The notes under the pieces: model-generated
Database searches by the model: none
What the model saw: only the letters and a program-made list of their open reading frames with translations
What the model was told of the DNA's origin: nothing
Made by a program: the position numbers and the translations under genes
From: Flavobacteriales bacterium UBA972
GTDB taxonomy: Bacteria > Bacteroidota > Bacteroidia > Flavobacteriales > Schleiferiaceae
Assembly: GCA_002292855.1 (NCBI GenBank)
Contig: DBBY01000038.1
Coordinates: 23,204-87,203 of the forward strand
Reading direction: 5' to 3'
Length of the DNA stretch: 64,000 bases
Shown: positions 7,273 to 15,099 of the stretch, in pieces
Position numbering within the stretch: the stretch's first letter is position 1
Layout: each line of letters starts with the position of its first letter

Positions 7273-9246
7273 CTATTCCCACTCCAAGCGCAAGCCAAAC
7301 TTGAGCCAGCGGCCGGGCAAGGGAAGGTTGCCGTGGTCCATTACCCTTGCGTTGAGCAAATTCATTCCGTCGGCAAAGAGCAGGAGGTCTCCAAGGCGGT
7401 AGCTAGCACGCAAATCCACCGTGGTAAAAGGCAGGTAGGGCATTAATTCTCCTGTGGGCAGCCCATAAGAACCCGCTCGATCCTGACCCACCACCGTTAG
7501 GCCAAACTGCAAGGGCGAAGTCGACTCCATGGACCGCAGGGCAGAACTCCAGGTGAGTTGAACGCGGCGCACCAAGTAATCCAGCACATAAATCGACTGG
7601 CCGTTCACGTCGCTTGCCTGGTGGCCTGCAAACTGGGCACGCGCGGACCAGGATCCGGCCAAGGTGCCGCTCACCTCAACCTCCACACCGCGAATGGCAA
7701 CGTCTGTGACGTTATCGGCCTGCAATACTTGTGCGCCGTCAACGGTGCGGTAGATCCAGTCAATTAAATTGGTTCCGCGCCGCTCATAGGCAGTGATTGC
7801 CGCTCCGCTAATGCCCCGTTGGGGCTCGCTTCTTCGGTTTATGCGCAGGCCCAGTTCGGAATTCCAAGCACATTCCGGCCTGAGGCCAGCAGACCCTTGG
7901 GCGCCACCCAAGCGGTAGTAGAGGTCGGTGAAGGTCGGCAGCCTAAAGCTGCGGTTGCTGCTTGCAATGGCCAAGCCCTCCCAGCCTCCTTTCTGCCAAA
8001 GACGCTGCCGGATGCCCAAATTCGGGAGCCAATCCAAGCCATAAGTATTGTTGGCGTTGAGGCGAAGGTCTGCTTGAATCGAGGTATGGCTGTTAGGCAA
8101 AAACTGGTAGGATGCAAAAAGCCCAGCATTTTGACGCGATTCAAAACGGGTAAAGCTTCCCCAGTTCGTCTCGACGGTGTCGGGCATCAGCTCCCCCAAA
8201 GCATTGCTCGTGATTTCGTCGTGGCGTGCGTCGGCACCCAGCATAAGATGCTGTGCTTTGCGGTCAAACCGCCAGGTAGCCTCGGTTCCATAGCTGCGGT
8301 TTCGGTGCACGTTAGCCCCAGAGTACCAGGTCGGGGTTAGGTTGGAGTCCGTCGCATGAATCCACCTTCCTGCGCTGTGGGGCACATAATACCGAGCATT
8401 CTCGCGAAAGAGCTCAAATCGATCCAGGAGCTGCCGAGCATAAATTTTTGCCTCAAAGTTTTTAAACACATAGCCTGCGGACCCCGTAAGCGAACGCAAA
8501 TGCTCAAACTGCTGGGGGTAGGCAAAGCTGTAAAATCCCTGGGCGCCAAACATTTTAACCGCATAGCCCACATTGAGGTAGAGCTCGCCTCGGTGGTCAA
8601 AACTTCGCACGGCCTTGAGGTAGGCCTGCCAAGTGGCAAAGTCGGTGTTGGGCGAGGCTCCGTCAGAGGCGGTGTAGGAGAGGTCCAGCCTCGATCCAAA
8701 CCGATCGGTGCGGCGCAGCGGAACCCCTCCGGCTGCCCTCGTGTATCCAAAGGCTCCCGTCGAGGCGCTGGCGTATCCACGCCCACTGCGCGCATCCAGG
8801 GAGCGGAGTTCAACCACGCCGGCAAAGGCAAAGGGTCCGTAGCGGTAGGAGCCGCCGCTGGGCAAAACGGTAATCTCTTGAATTGCTTCAATAGGAATCG
8901 GAAGTATGGCGCTGTGGTGCCCCGTTTGGGGGTCAGTGAAGGGAATGCCGTCAACCACCACATGCACTTGGTCAAAGGTGGAACCGCGCACCGACAGGTC
9001 AGACTGCAGGTCGTTGAGGCCGCGGCTTCGCAGGTCAAGGCTAGCGAAGTTGGCTTCCATGACCTCTGGGGCATGCTGCGCGGGCATGAGCGGCTTGAGC
9101 ACAAGGGTTTGCGTGGCGTGGCCGATGTGTATCTTTTCTACCTCTACCGTGGGGAGTTGCTGCGATATTTTAAGGGTATCATTTGAAGCAGTTTGGGCCG
9201 CCAAAGTGGCTCCGCTCAAGACCAATGCAGCAAAAAAAGCATTCAT
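7273..9246 (-). CDS. TonB-dependent outer-membrane receptor
   Basis: Outer-membrane gated channel of 657 aa from ATG 9246; I chose this start because MNAFFAALVLSGATLAAQ is a clean signal peptide. The plug domain follows: LRSRGLNDLQSDLSVRGSTFDQVHVVVDGIPF and a GHHSAILPIP segment, then about 500 residues of barrel with regularly spaced aromatic-ending strands, closing with a C-terminal LKFGLRLEWE (terminal aromatic near the end, as in beta-barrels). There is no N-terminal carboxypeptidase-like domain, and the size is near BtuB/FepA-type receptors. The substrate is not evident: no cobalamin, haem or siderophore gene is adjacent. Ends 7273, followed by the gene-poor stretch. Confidence 0.9.
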   Translation of the reverse strand: MNAFFAALVLSGATLAAQTASNDTLKISQQLPTVEVEKIHIGHATQTLVLKPLMPAQHAPEVMEANFASLDLRSRGLNDLQSDLSVRGSTFDQVHVVVDGIPFTDPQTGHHSAILPIPIEAIQEITVLPSGGSYRYGPFAFAGVVELRSLDARSGRGYASASTGAFGYTRAAGGVPLRRTDRFGSRLDLSYTASDGASPNTDFATWQAYLKAVRSFDHRGELYLNVGYAVKMFGAQGFYSFAYPQQFEHLRSLTGSAGYVFKNFEAKIYARQLLDRFELFRENARYYVPHSAGRWIHATDSNLTPTWYSGANVHRNRSYGTEATWRFDRKAQHLMLGADARHDEITSNALGELMPDTVETNWGSFTRFESRQNAGLFASYQFLPNSHTSIQADLRLNANNTYGLDWLPNLGIRQRLWQKGGWEGLAIASSNRSFRLPTFTDLYYRLGGAQGSAGLRPECAWNSELGLRINRRSEPQRGISGAAITAYERRGTNLIDWIYRTVDGAQVLQADNVTDVAIRGVEVEVSGTLAGSWSARAQFAGHQASDVNGQSIYVLDYLVRRVQLTWSSALRSMESTSPLQFGLTVVGQDRAGSYGLPTGELMPYLPFTTVDLRASYRLGDLLLFADGMNLLNARVMDHGNLPLPGRWLKFGLRLEWE

Positions 9247-9351
9247 AGGCCTATGTTCTTGAACTTCGACCACACCGCGCCATGCGAACAATAAATGAAT
9301 TTACCCATTTTCATGCTTTAAAAAGGAGCCTAAAAGGTAGACTAGTTGGGA

Positions 9352-10035
9352 TCACTCCCGCTTCCCTAACCATTTCTGAATCAGCCAGTAGTGACCCAGT
9401 GCCAGCGCGTCGATTCCGACTAAGTACCAGGGCCAAGGACCGATGATTAAGGGGTTGTTCACCGCGGGTGGCGACAGGAGGAACTGGTAGTTGGCCCCGG
9501 CAAATCGATTGAGCAAAAATATAGGAACCAGTATGGCTTGATTGCCCCAGAAAGCACGTATCCATGCTCGGGCAGGTACCAACCAGGCTCCGCTGCGCAG
9601 GGCATAAAGCGGAATCAGTACTATGCTCACGTGCTGCACATAAAACTCCACGAGGTAGAGCGGGTGCGACCCAATTGGACTTGCTGGGGTAATTAGCGCA
9701 TGCGCTCCGCCCGTAATACCCCAGAACGTGAGCGGCAGCAAAACCTTGGTGCTGCCGGTGGTGAGGTAAATTATGGCAAGTATGAAACTAATGGAGCAAA
9801 GATGCCCGGGCAGACTGACCGAAGTGCTCCATACTCCATTAATAATTTGGTGCGCATGCACTCCGAGGTAGAGTGTGGCAAGAGCATAGCCAAGAATCCG
9901 TTCAATTTTGATGCGGCGTTGTTCTGCAGCATTCGACAATCGGGCGAGCGCAATAGCGTAGAGGGCAAAAAAAGCCATTCCGGCCCACCAGGTGAGGCTT
10001 AAAATACCAATGGGGTAGAAGGGGTCGGAATTCAT
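9352..10035 (-). CDS. YwaF-like integral membrane protein (TIGR02206 type)
   Basis: A 227-aa protein with about six or seven membrane helices. The pattern LPGHLCSISFI followed by LTFWGITGGAHALITP resembles the TIGR02206/YwaF family, where a Cys in the third helix region and an F-x-G-x-x-G motif recur. Function is not known for the family. It stands alone between the TonB receptor and the lipoprotein pair on the same strand, with about 100 and 30 bp gaps. Confidence 0.75.
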   Translation of the reverse strand: MNSDPFYPIGILSLTWWAGMAFFALYAIALARLSNAAEQRRIKIERILGYALATLYLGVHAHQIINGVWSTSVSLPGHLCSISFILAIIYLTTGSTKVLLPLTFWGITGGAHALITPASPIGSHPLYLVEFYVQHVSIVLIPLYALRSGAWLVPARAWIRAFWGNQAILVPIFLLNRFAGANYQFLLSPPAVNNPLIIGPWPWYLVGIDALALGHYWLIQKWLGKRE

Positions 10036-10065
10036 ACTGTGGAAACAAAAGTACAGGTAAGGAGT

Positions 10066-10752
10066 TTAGAATCCCGTGAGCAAAATAGCAAGGAGTCCTA
10101 AAACTAGCCCTAGAATGAGTCTCGCTCTGCGGTCGTAGAACCAATTGGGCATGCGAATTTCTGGAAGGTTCCTCTTCGCCCAACGGAACAGTAAGTATCC
10201 GAGTACTAATCCAAGAATGCCTATGCCTAAAATAAAAATCTGTATGGGATCGTAATAGTAAAACATAAACAAAATTGACATAGTGCCAAGCACTAAGCTT
10301 AATATCATTAGAAGATATGAAAAAACGAGAGCGGCAATGGGGAGCCAAAGGGGTTTGGATTGGGAATTCGCTGCAGCATCCTGCAGCGCTTGGCCCTCAG
10401 GCTTGGGGTCCGCCGCCTCGTTGGGGACACTCCCCGATTCAGAGTACGTCTTAATGTTGAGTTCAGCAGGGTCTGTCGAATTGCTTTGATCGCTCAAGAT
10501 TGATGCATCGAATTCAACGGAATAATTAGGATTTGCCGCTGGCTCAGACTCGATGGCGCCTGTAGGTTCGGTCAATAGGACTCTATTCTCTGATTCGAGC
10601 AATTCAATCTGTTCGGGGTTGGCAAGTTTGCCGCCAGGAACATCGCGCTTGACGGCCGCAGGGCCTAGTCGAAGTCCGTACTGGGAATCAAGCTGCAGGG
10701 AGCATGAGGCGAGAGCGAGAATGGCGGCGAGGTTTAGCGCATTACGCAGCAT
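10066..10752 (-). CDS. Lipoprotein with C-terminal polytopic membrane domain (copy 2)
   Basis: Signal peptide and lipobox LASC (Cys about residue 17), a polar Ser/Glu/Pro-rich stretch of about 110 residues, then three hydrophobic helices in the last 95 residues (LPIAALVFSYLLMILSLVLG; IFILGIGILGLVLGYLLF; LILGLVLGLLAILLTGF). A lipid anchor on the outer face of the inner membrane combined with a multi-span C-terminal domain is unusual. The next gene upstream (10809-11552) has the same architecture, so the two look like diverged tandem copies. The region after the Cys (SQYGLRLGP) recalls short Bacteroidota lipoproteins with a basic/glycine 'RxGxxx' start. No function can be assigned. Confidence 0.65.
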   Translation of the reverse strand: MLRNALNLAAILALASCSLQLDSQYGLRLGPAAVKRDVPGGKLANPEQIELLESENRVLLTEPTGAIESEPAANPNYSVEFDASILSDQSNSTDPAELNIKTYSESGSVPNEAADPKPEGQALQDAAANSQSKPLWLPIAALVFSYLLMILSLVLGTMSILFMFYYYDPIQIFILGIGILGLVLGYLLFRWAKRNLPEIRMPNWFYDRRARLILGLVLGLLAILLTGF

Positions 10753-10808
10753 GAGTTTTGGGTTTACGTTTTCAACTAAACAAAAAAGCCCGCTAAAGAT
10801 AATTGCCT

Positions 10809-11552
10809 TTATGCCGACCGCTGCTTGGCCTTAAAGGGATTACGCGCCGCGCGCTTGGCCATCTTGTTCAAAAGACTGGCGTCTTTGATAACCCTGATCA
10901 ATTGAATGGCCACGAGCGGAAGAAGCACGAAGATTCCGACAAGCGCGGCAAGGATGCTGAGTTCTAACCAATTTAAAATGGCCGCAACCAGGCTCGCAGA
11001 GAGGGTAAGGGCCCAAATGTAGGTGGACTTGCTCGCTCGACGCATCTTGCCCAAGTAGTACCAATGCAGGCCAAAATTGAGTAAAAACCCAATGCCAAAA
11101 AAGAACATCAGCAGCACGGGAATCCCCCACATAATCCATGCTTTAAGGATGCTTGGCTCATCCATCGCGGCATCAATAGTAGGAGTCACTGAACTCGGAC
11201 TTTCGGATTCTTGGATCAAGGCAGCCTGGTCCATGGCCTCCAATTCTTCGTTGGGCTCGTCGAGGTAGTCGTTTGCACCCACTGCGGGGTCTACCCATTC
11301 GGGTAGTGTCAGGTGCAATGCCATGCCTTCGCCAACTAGAGCACTCTCTTGAGCGGACTCTTGCTCCTGATATTGGGCCGGTACTCCTGCCTTCGCATTC
11401 GTGGCTTCAGATCGTGTACCGGCCTCGTTGTGCCTCCCTTGGTGAAGGTGCTGGAACTCAAAAGAAATCCCGCGCTGCGCATCTTTGGTAATGGAACAAG
11501 AAGCGAGGACGGCGGCCGAAAGGGCCAGGGCGGTAAAAGGGAACGTTTTCAT
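10809..11552 (-). CDS. Lipoprotein with C-terminal polytopic membrane domain (copy 1)
   Basis: Start taken at ATG 11552, giving MKTFPFTALALSAAVLASC with the lipobox LASC; five codons upstream (ORF start 11567) look spurious. After the Cys comes KDAQRGISFEF, then an acidic, Glu/Ser-rich linker of about 110 residues, then at least three membrane segments (AWIMWGIPVLLMFFFGIGF; IWALTLSASLVAAILNW; ILAALVGIFVLLPLVAIQL) and a basic tail (KMAKRAARNPFKAKQRS). It shares layout with copy 2, 56 bp downstream, but little residue identity outside the lipobox and helices. Function unknown. Confidence 0.65.
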   Translation of the reverse strand: MKTFPFTALALSAAVLASCSITKDAQRGISFEFQHLHQGRHNEAGTRSEATNAKAGVPAQYQEQESAQESALVGEGMALHLTLPEWVDPAVGANDYLDEPNEELEAMDQAALIQESESPSSVTPTIDAAMDEPSILKAWIMWGIPVLLMFFFGIGFLLNFGLHWYYLGKMRRASKSTYIWALTLSASLVAAILNWLELSILAALVGIFVLLPLVAIQLIRVIKDASLLNKMAKRAARNPFKAKQRSA

Positions 11553-11605
11553 AAATAGTGGATACAAGGTCGCTCTATTTTGAGCGAAAATCCTAGCATC
11601 AACCC

Positions 11606-12952
11606 CTACACAAGGCTAAATACCAGGCCAATTAGGAGCGTGGCCCAAATGTTCATCCAAAATCCGCGCCCTGCCATGTAGGGAACAGTGACCTTGCCGG
11701 AACTAAACACAATGGCATTGGGTGGAGTGGCCATCGGCAGCATGAAGGCGCAGCTCGCGCCGATCGTTAAGGGCAAGGCCAGCTGCTCAAATTCAAGGCC
11801 TTGCGCACGGGCTACCGCAAGGGCTATAGGGAGGGTGGCGCTGACCAAAGCCATGTTGCTGAAGAGCTCTGTGGTCCAAACTCCGACCGCGGTGAAGATA
11901 AAAATCCAAACCCAAGTGGGCATGGCTTCACCCGATAGGCCTTCGAGCGCGTCCAGCCAACCCGAAGCCTGCATGCCCGCAGCAAGAGATAGTCCGCCAC
12001 CAAAAAGCAGCAAAATACCCCATTCAACCTTTTGAGCATCCTTCCAGCGAAGCAATGGGCCTCCTTTGCCGTCGCGAACTGCAAACATCAAAATACCTCC
12101 GGCGAGGCCGATCACCTGGTCGGGAAGGGTCCAGCCGTAGGGAGTCACAAGGGGCTCGACCCATTGGCGGGTCATCCAGAGGGCCGCAGTGGCTCCAAAA
12201 ATCAGGGCAACGCGCACTTCGCCCTTGGTCCAAGCCTTGGGCTCGGGCCACTCCAATTTTCGTAGATCTACCGAGGGAAGCCCCCGGCGAAGGACAAAAT
12301 AAGCAATGACGAGCAGCGCAAGGGCTAGGGGAAATGCTAGGAGGGTCCACTCCATGAATCCAGTCTGAACGCCCATTGTTTCTTCGCGAAAGGCGGCATA
12401 AACCAGATTAGGAGGGGTTCCAATGAGGGTGCCGATTCCGCCAAGGTTTGCGCCCCAAGCCATGCCAAGCAGCACGGCACGTTCTAATTTCTCGTTGCTG
12501 CCTGGTATGTGGCTAAGCAGCGACAGGGTTAGTGGAAGCATCATCACCGCTGTTGCTGTGTTACTCATCCACAAACTCAGGGAAAAGGTGGCCAGCATGA
12601 CGCCAGCCAGCACTGTCTCGCTCCGGTGGCCGACGCGCCGCAAAATTCCGAGTGCAAGCCTGCGATGCAGGTTGTGGCGTTCAATGCCTCGCGCTAGCAA
12701 AAAACCGCCTAAAAAGAGGTAAATCAGGGGATTGGAATAGGCGTGGGCAAGCTGTTCGTTGGTGAGAACGCCGGTTCCGCCGAAGAGTATGAGCGGAAGC
12801 AGGGCGCTGATTCCGAGCGGAATAACCTCGGTAAACCACCAAAGGAGCATCCAAAATGCGGTACCCATAACGATGCCTTGTTGGGTGGGAACTCCAGCAA
12901 ACTGGAAGGCCATAAATCCAAGCGGTCCGAGGTACAAAGTGAGTCGCTTCAT
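11606..12952 (-). CDS. DASS/SLC13-type anion:sodium symporter
   Basis: Inner-membrane transporter of the divalent anion:Na+ symporter family (dicarboxylate, sulfate or phosphate). About 11-12 helices over 448 aa. The two family repeats each carry their signature: WMSNTATAVMMLPL in the first half and LFSNMALVSATLPIALA in the second, the SNT-type clamshell tips that bind Na+ and substrate. FWMLLWWFTEVIPLGISALLPL is the usual N-terminal signature. The substrate cannot be fixed from sequence. The preceding small membrane gene starts 20 bp upstream on the same strand. Confidence 0.88.
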   Translation of the reverse strand: MKRLTLYLGPLGFMAFQFAGVPTQQGIVMGTAFWMLLWWFTEVIPLGISALLPLILFGGTGVLTNEQLAHAYSNPLIYLFLGGFLLARGIERHNLHRRLALGILRRVGHRSETVLAGVMLATFSLSLWMSNTATAVMMLPLTLSLLSHIPGSNEKLERAVLLGMAWGANLGGIGTLIGTPPNLVYAAFREETMGVQTGFMEWTLLAFPLALALLVIAYFVLRRGLPSVDLRKLEWPEPKAWTKGEVRVALIFGATAALWMTRQWVEPLVTPYGWTLPDQVIGLAGGILMFAVRDGKGGPLLRWKDAQKVEWGILLLFGGGLSLAAGMQASGWLDALEGLSGEAMPTWVWIFIFTAVGVWTTELFSNMALVSATLPIALAVARAQGLEFEQLALPLTIGASCAFMLPMATPPNAIVFSSGKVTVPYMAGRGFWMNIWATLLIGLVFSLV

Positions 12953-12972
12953 CCGAAACCTAAGTTAAGTGC

Positions 12973-13188
12973 TTATTTGCGCAACCACACACTAAAATAC
13001 TGGTGAAGCCGGGGCAAAAAGATTCCCATGGTCGGTACCAGTATTGCCGTAAGTAATAGTGTTCTCAAAAGCATTGGCCAGCCGTCGGTCAAGGGGAACA
13101 CAACTGGAATGATTAAGTTGATCAGAGGGTATACGAAGAGCCAATTAAGCAAAAGCATCTTCCATTTTTTCACATCGGTAGAATTCAT
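12973..13188 (-). CDS. Small two-helix membrane protein
   Basis: A 71-aa protein with two hydrophobic helices (LLNWLFVYPLINLIIPVVF and LRTLLLTAILVPTMGIFLP) and a basic start (KKWK). The pattern W-K-x-x-L-x-x-W-x-x-x-Y-P ... LRTLLLTAILVPxM is the same one seen as the C-terminal two-helix tail of some antibiotic-biosynthesis-monooxygenase-domain proteins; here it stands alone. ATG 13188 overlaps an unused in-frame ATG (13187) of the opposite-strand amylase frame in a CATG. It probably forms an operon with the DASS transporter 20 bp downstream. Role unknown. Confidence 0.6.
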   Translation of the reverse strand: MNSTDVKKWKMLLLNWLFVYPLINLIIPVVFPLTDGWPMLLRTLLLTAILVPTMGIFLPRLHQYFSVWLRK

Positions 13189-13207
13189 GGTAGTAAAGGT
13201 CGATTAC

Positions 13208-13223
13208 CCTGTAGTTTTACAGG
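13208..13223. promoter_or_regulatory. Inverted repeat between divergent starts
   Basis: CCTGTA-GTTT-TACAGG, a perfect 6-bp inverted repeat with 4-nt spacer, lying 2 nt before the GTG start of the amylase gene and 19 bp from the start of the divergent membrane gene. It could be an operator or an mRNA hairpin over the translation start. Confidence 0.35.
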
Positions 13224-13225
13224 CA

Positions 13226-14560
13226 GTGAAATGGAATAAACTTATAATCTGGTGTTTCTTGTATGTCTCTTTGGCTTCCTGCCGCCCTGAGCCCCAACCC
13301 CAACCCTGGAATTCGCTGACCGACGTGGTAGATCCCCAAGACCTCTTGCTCTATGAAGTGAACCCGCGTGCCCATTCGGCCTCGGGCACGATCGCTGGAA
13401 TCACTGCCGACCTAGATCGAATCAAGTCATTGAATGTCAACACTATTTGGTTGATGCCAGTGTTCAAGATGGGGCAGTTAAAAGCCATAGGCTCGCCCTA
13501 TTGTGTAGCCGACTACCAGGCCATTGATGCGGAGTTTGGGACTATGGCAGACCTCAAAACGCTGATCGCCGAGGCCCACGAGCGCAAAATTTCGGTCATC
13601 ATTGATTGGGTTGCCAACCACACGGCCTGGGACCATCCGTGGATCACACAGCACCCCGAATGGTACACCACCAATGCAGCGGGCAGCATCATACATCCGG
13701 CTGGAACCAATTGGCAGGATGTAGCAGACCTGAACTACGCAAATCCCGCTCTGCACGCCGCCATGATTGACGAAATGAAGTTCTGGGTGATTGAGGTGGG
13801 AATCGACGGATTCCGCTTTGATGCGGCGGACTATCTTCCCTTTGTGTTTTGGAAGTCTGCAATGGACAGCCTCAAGGGAATTGCCGACCGCAAGCTGCTG
13901 TTTTTGACCGAGGGCGAGCGCACGGACCACTATGCCGCCGGGATGCCCCTGATTTACGGCTGGAACTGGAACTACCAGCTGCAGCAAGTGTTTGGCACAG
14001 CCCAGGCCCCCGCAACCAATTTGTTAGCGGCGAACACCGCCGAGGCCAATGCTTCGCCCGCGATTCGCCTTCGCTTCGCGACCAACCACGACCAGTCCGC
14101 ATGGGATGCAACCCCGGTGACGCTGTTTGGCAGTGTCGAAGCTTCCTACGCCGCTCAGGCAGCTGCGGTGCTGATGGGCGGGGTTCCGCTGATTTACACC
14201 GGTCAAGAGGTCGGCGAGGCCGGAACCACCAGTTTTTTTGGCAAAGACCCCGTCAATTGGTCGGCCAATCCGGGTTTGCCGGAGCGATTTGCTGCTCTTT
14301 TTGCCCTGCGTCTAAAGCACGATGCCCTTAGCTACGGATCGCTCAAGCCTTATTCCCATCCCAATGTTTTGGCTTTTGAGCGCCAGCTTGACGGCGAGCG
14401 AGTACTCGTGCTAATCAATACGCGCGCAGCAGCGGTAACCTATAACCTTCCGACTGCGTTGCGCGAAACCGACTGGACCGATGCCCTTCGTGCGGAATCC
14501 AAATCTCTGGGAACCTCACTGGCAATGGCGGCATTTGAGGTGTTGGTACTGGTGAACTAG
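13226..14560 (+). CDS. Alpha-amylase family lipoprotein, GH13
   Basis: Glycoside hydrolase of 444 aa acting on alpha-glucans, probably anchored on the cell surface or in the periplasm. From GTG 13226 the protein begins with KWNKLIIWCFLYVSLASC, a lipoprotein signal; longer frames upstream would run through the divergent gene. The catalytic triad is complete: GFRFDAAD with nucleophile Asp199, LTEGE with acid/base Glu229, and TNHDQ with Asp289. VANHTAWDHPW is conserved region I. The protein ends in a short C-terminal beta domain. It is somewhat short for GH13 and lacks starch-binding modules. No SusC/SusD pair is adjacent. Confidence 0.92.
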   Translation: MKWNKLIIWCFLYVSLASCRPEPQPQPWNSLTDVVDPQDLLLYEVNPRAHSASGTIAGITADLDRIKSLNVNTIWLMPVFKMGQLKAIGSPYCVADYQAIDAEFGTMADLKTLIAEAHERKISVIIDWVANHTAWDHPWITQHPEWYTTNAAGSIIHPAGTNWQDVADLNYANPALHAAMIDEMKFWVIEVGIDGFRFDAADYLPFVFWKSAMDSLKGIADRKLLFLTEGERTDHYAAGMPLIYGWNWNYQLQQVFGTAQAPATNLLAANTAEANASPAIRLRFATNHDQSAWDATPVTLFGSVEASYAAQAAAVLMGGVPLIYTGQEVGEAGTTSFFGKDPVNWSANPGLPERFAALFALRLKHDALSYGSLKPYSHPNVLAFERQLDGERVLVLINTRAAAVTYNLPTALRETDWTDALRAESKSLGTSLAMAAFEVLVLVN

Positions 14561-14577
14561 CTCCTTAGCTGACGTAC

Positions 14578-15069
14578 TTATTTGCGAGTAATCGATTTTC
14601 GCCAATGCTGCGATGCCTCATCGTTGAATGCTTCGAGGTGCACAATTCCGAGGTCTTCAAATCCGAGTCGCCGAAGGACGTTGTTGGATGCCTCGTTGTG
14701 CGGCATCGTGTATGCGTCGAGGTGGGTCCAGCGCCCGGATTCGGAAGCCCACTCTAGGACGCGTTGGCCAGCGAGGGTAGCGATTCCGCGCCCCTCAAAT
14801 TCAGGCAGCAGCGCGTACCCGAGGTCGGGAAACTCGGTGCCCGGACGCACGACAATGCCGCTAAGGCCCGCGGCGACGCCGTCGAGTTCGATGACCCACA
14901 GGCCGCAACCGTAGGTTCGGTAGGGTGTCAGAAAGCTGCGCTCGAGGTAGGCGCGGGCGCCGTCGAGGGATTCGGTTCCACGCGGACCAATGTTGGCAAG
15001 CCAGCCCGGAGTCTGGGTGATCTGCTGAAGAAATTTAAGGTCGCCCTCGTGGGCTTCGCGCAAGGTCAT
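14578..15069 (-). CDS. GNAT family N-acetyltransferase
   Basis: Acetyl-CoA-dependent transferase of 163 aa from ATG 15069. The GNAT fold is visible: LREAHEGDLKFL at the start, a central strand LGYALLPEFEGRGIATLA carrying the acetyl-CoA pyrophosphate loop (R/Q-x-x-G-x-G/A, here EGRGIA), and NEASNNVLRRLGFEDLG, the C-terminal motif of RimJ/RimL-like side-branch enzymes. The substrate is unknown. It lies 31 bp downstream of soxB on the same strand and may be read through from the sulfur operon, though nothing suggests a shared function. Confidence 0.85.
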   Translation of the reverse strand: MTLREAHEGDLKFLQQITQTPGWLANIGPRGTESLDGARAYLERSFLTPYRTYGCGLWVIELDGVAAGLSGIVVRPGTEFPDLGYALLPEFEGRGIATLAGQRVLEWASESGRWTHLDAYTMPHNEASNNVLRRLGFEDLGIVHLEAFNDEASQHWRKSITRK

Positions 15070-15099
15070 GTTCAAAAAGAAGAACCTAGTGAACGCAAC

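Noticed and set aside
8356..9186. 276-aa open frame on the plus strand opposite the TonB receptor
   Set aside because: Antisense to the plug and barrel coding region of the receptor; its residues are low-complexity and basic, without a family pattern.
10753..10808. Possible terminator between the two lipoprotein genes
   Set aside because: There is an A/T-rich run (AAAAAAGCCCGC) but no complementary arm to form a stem.
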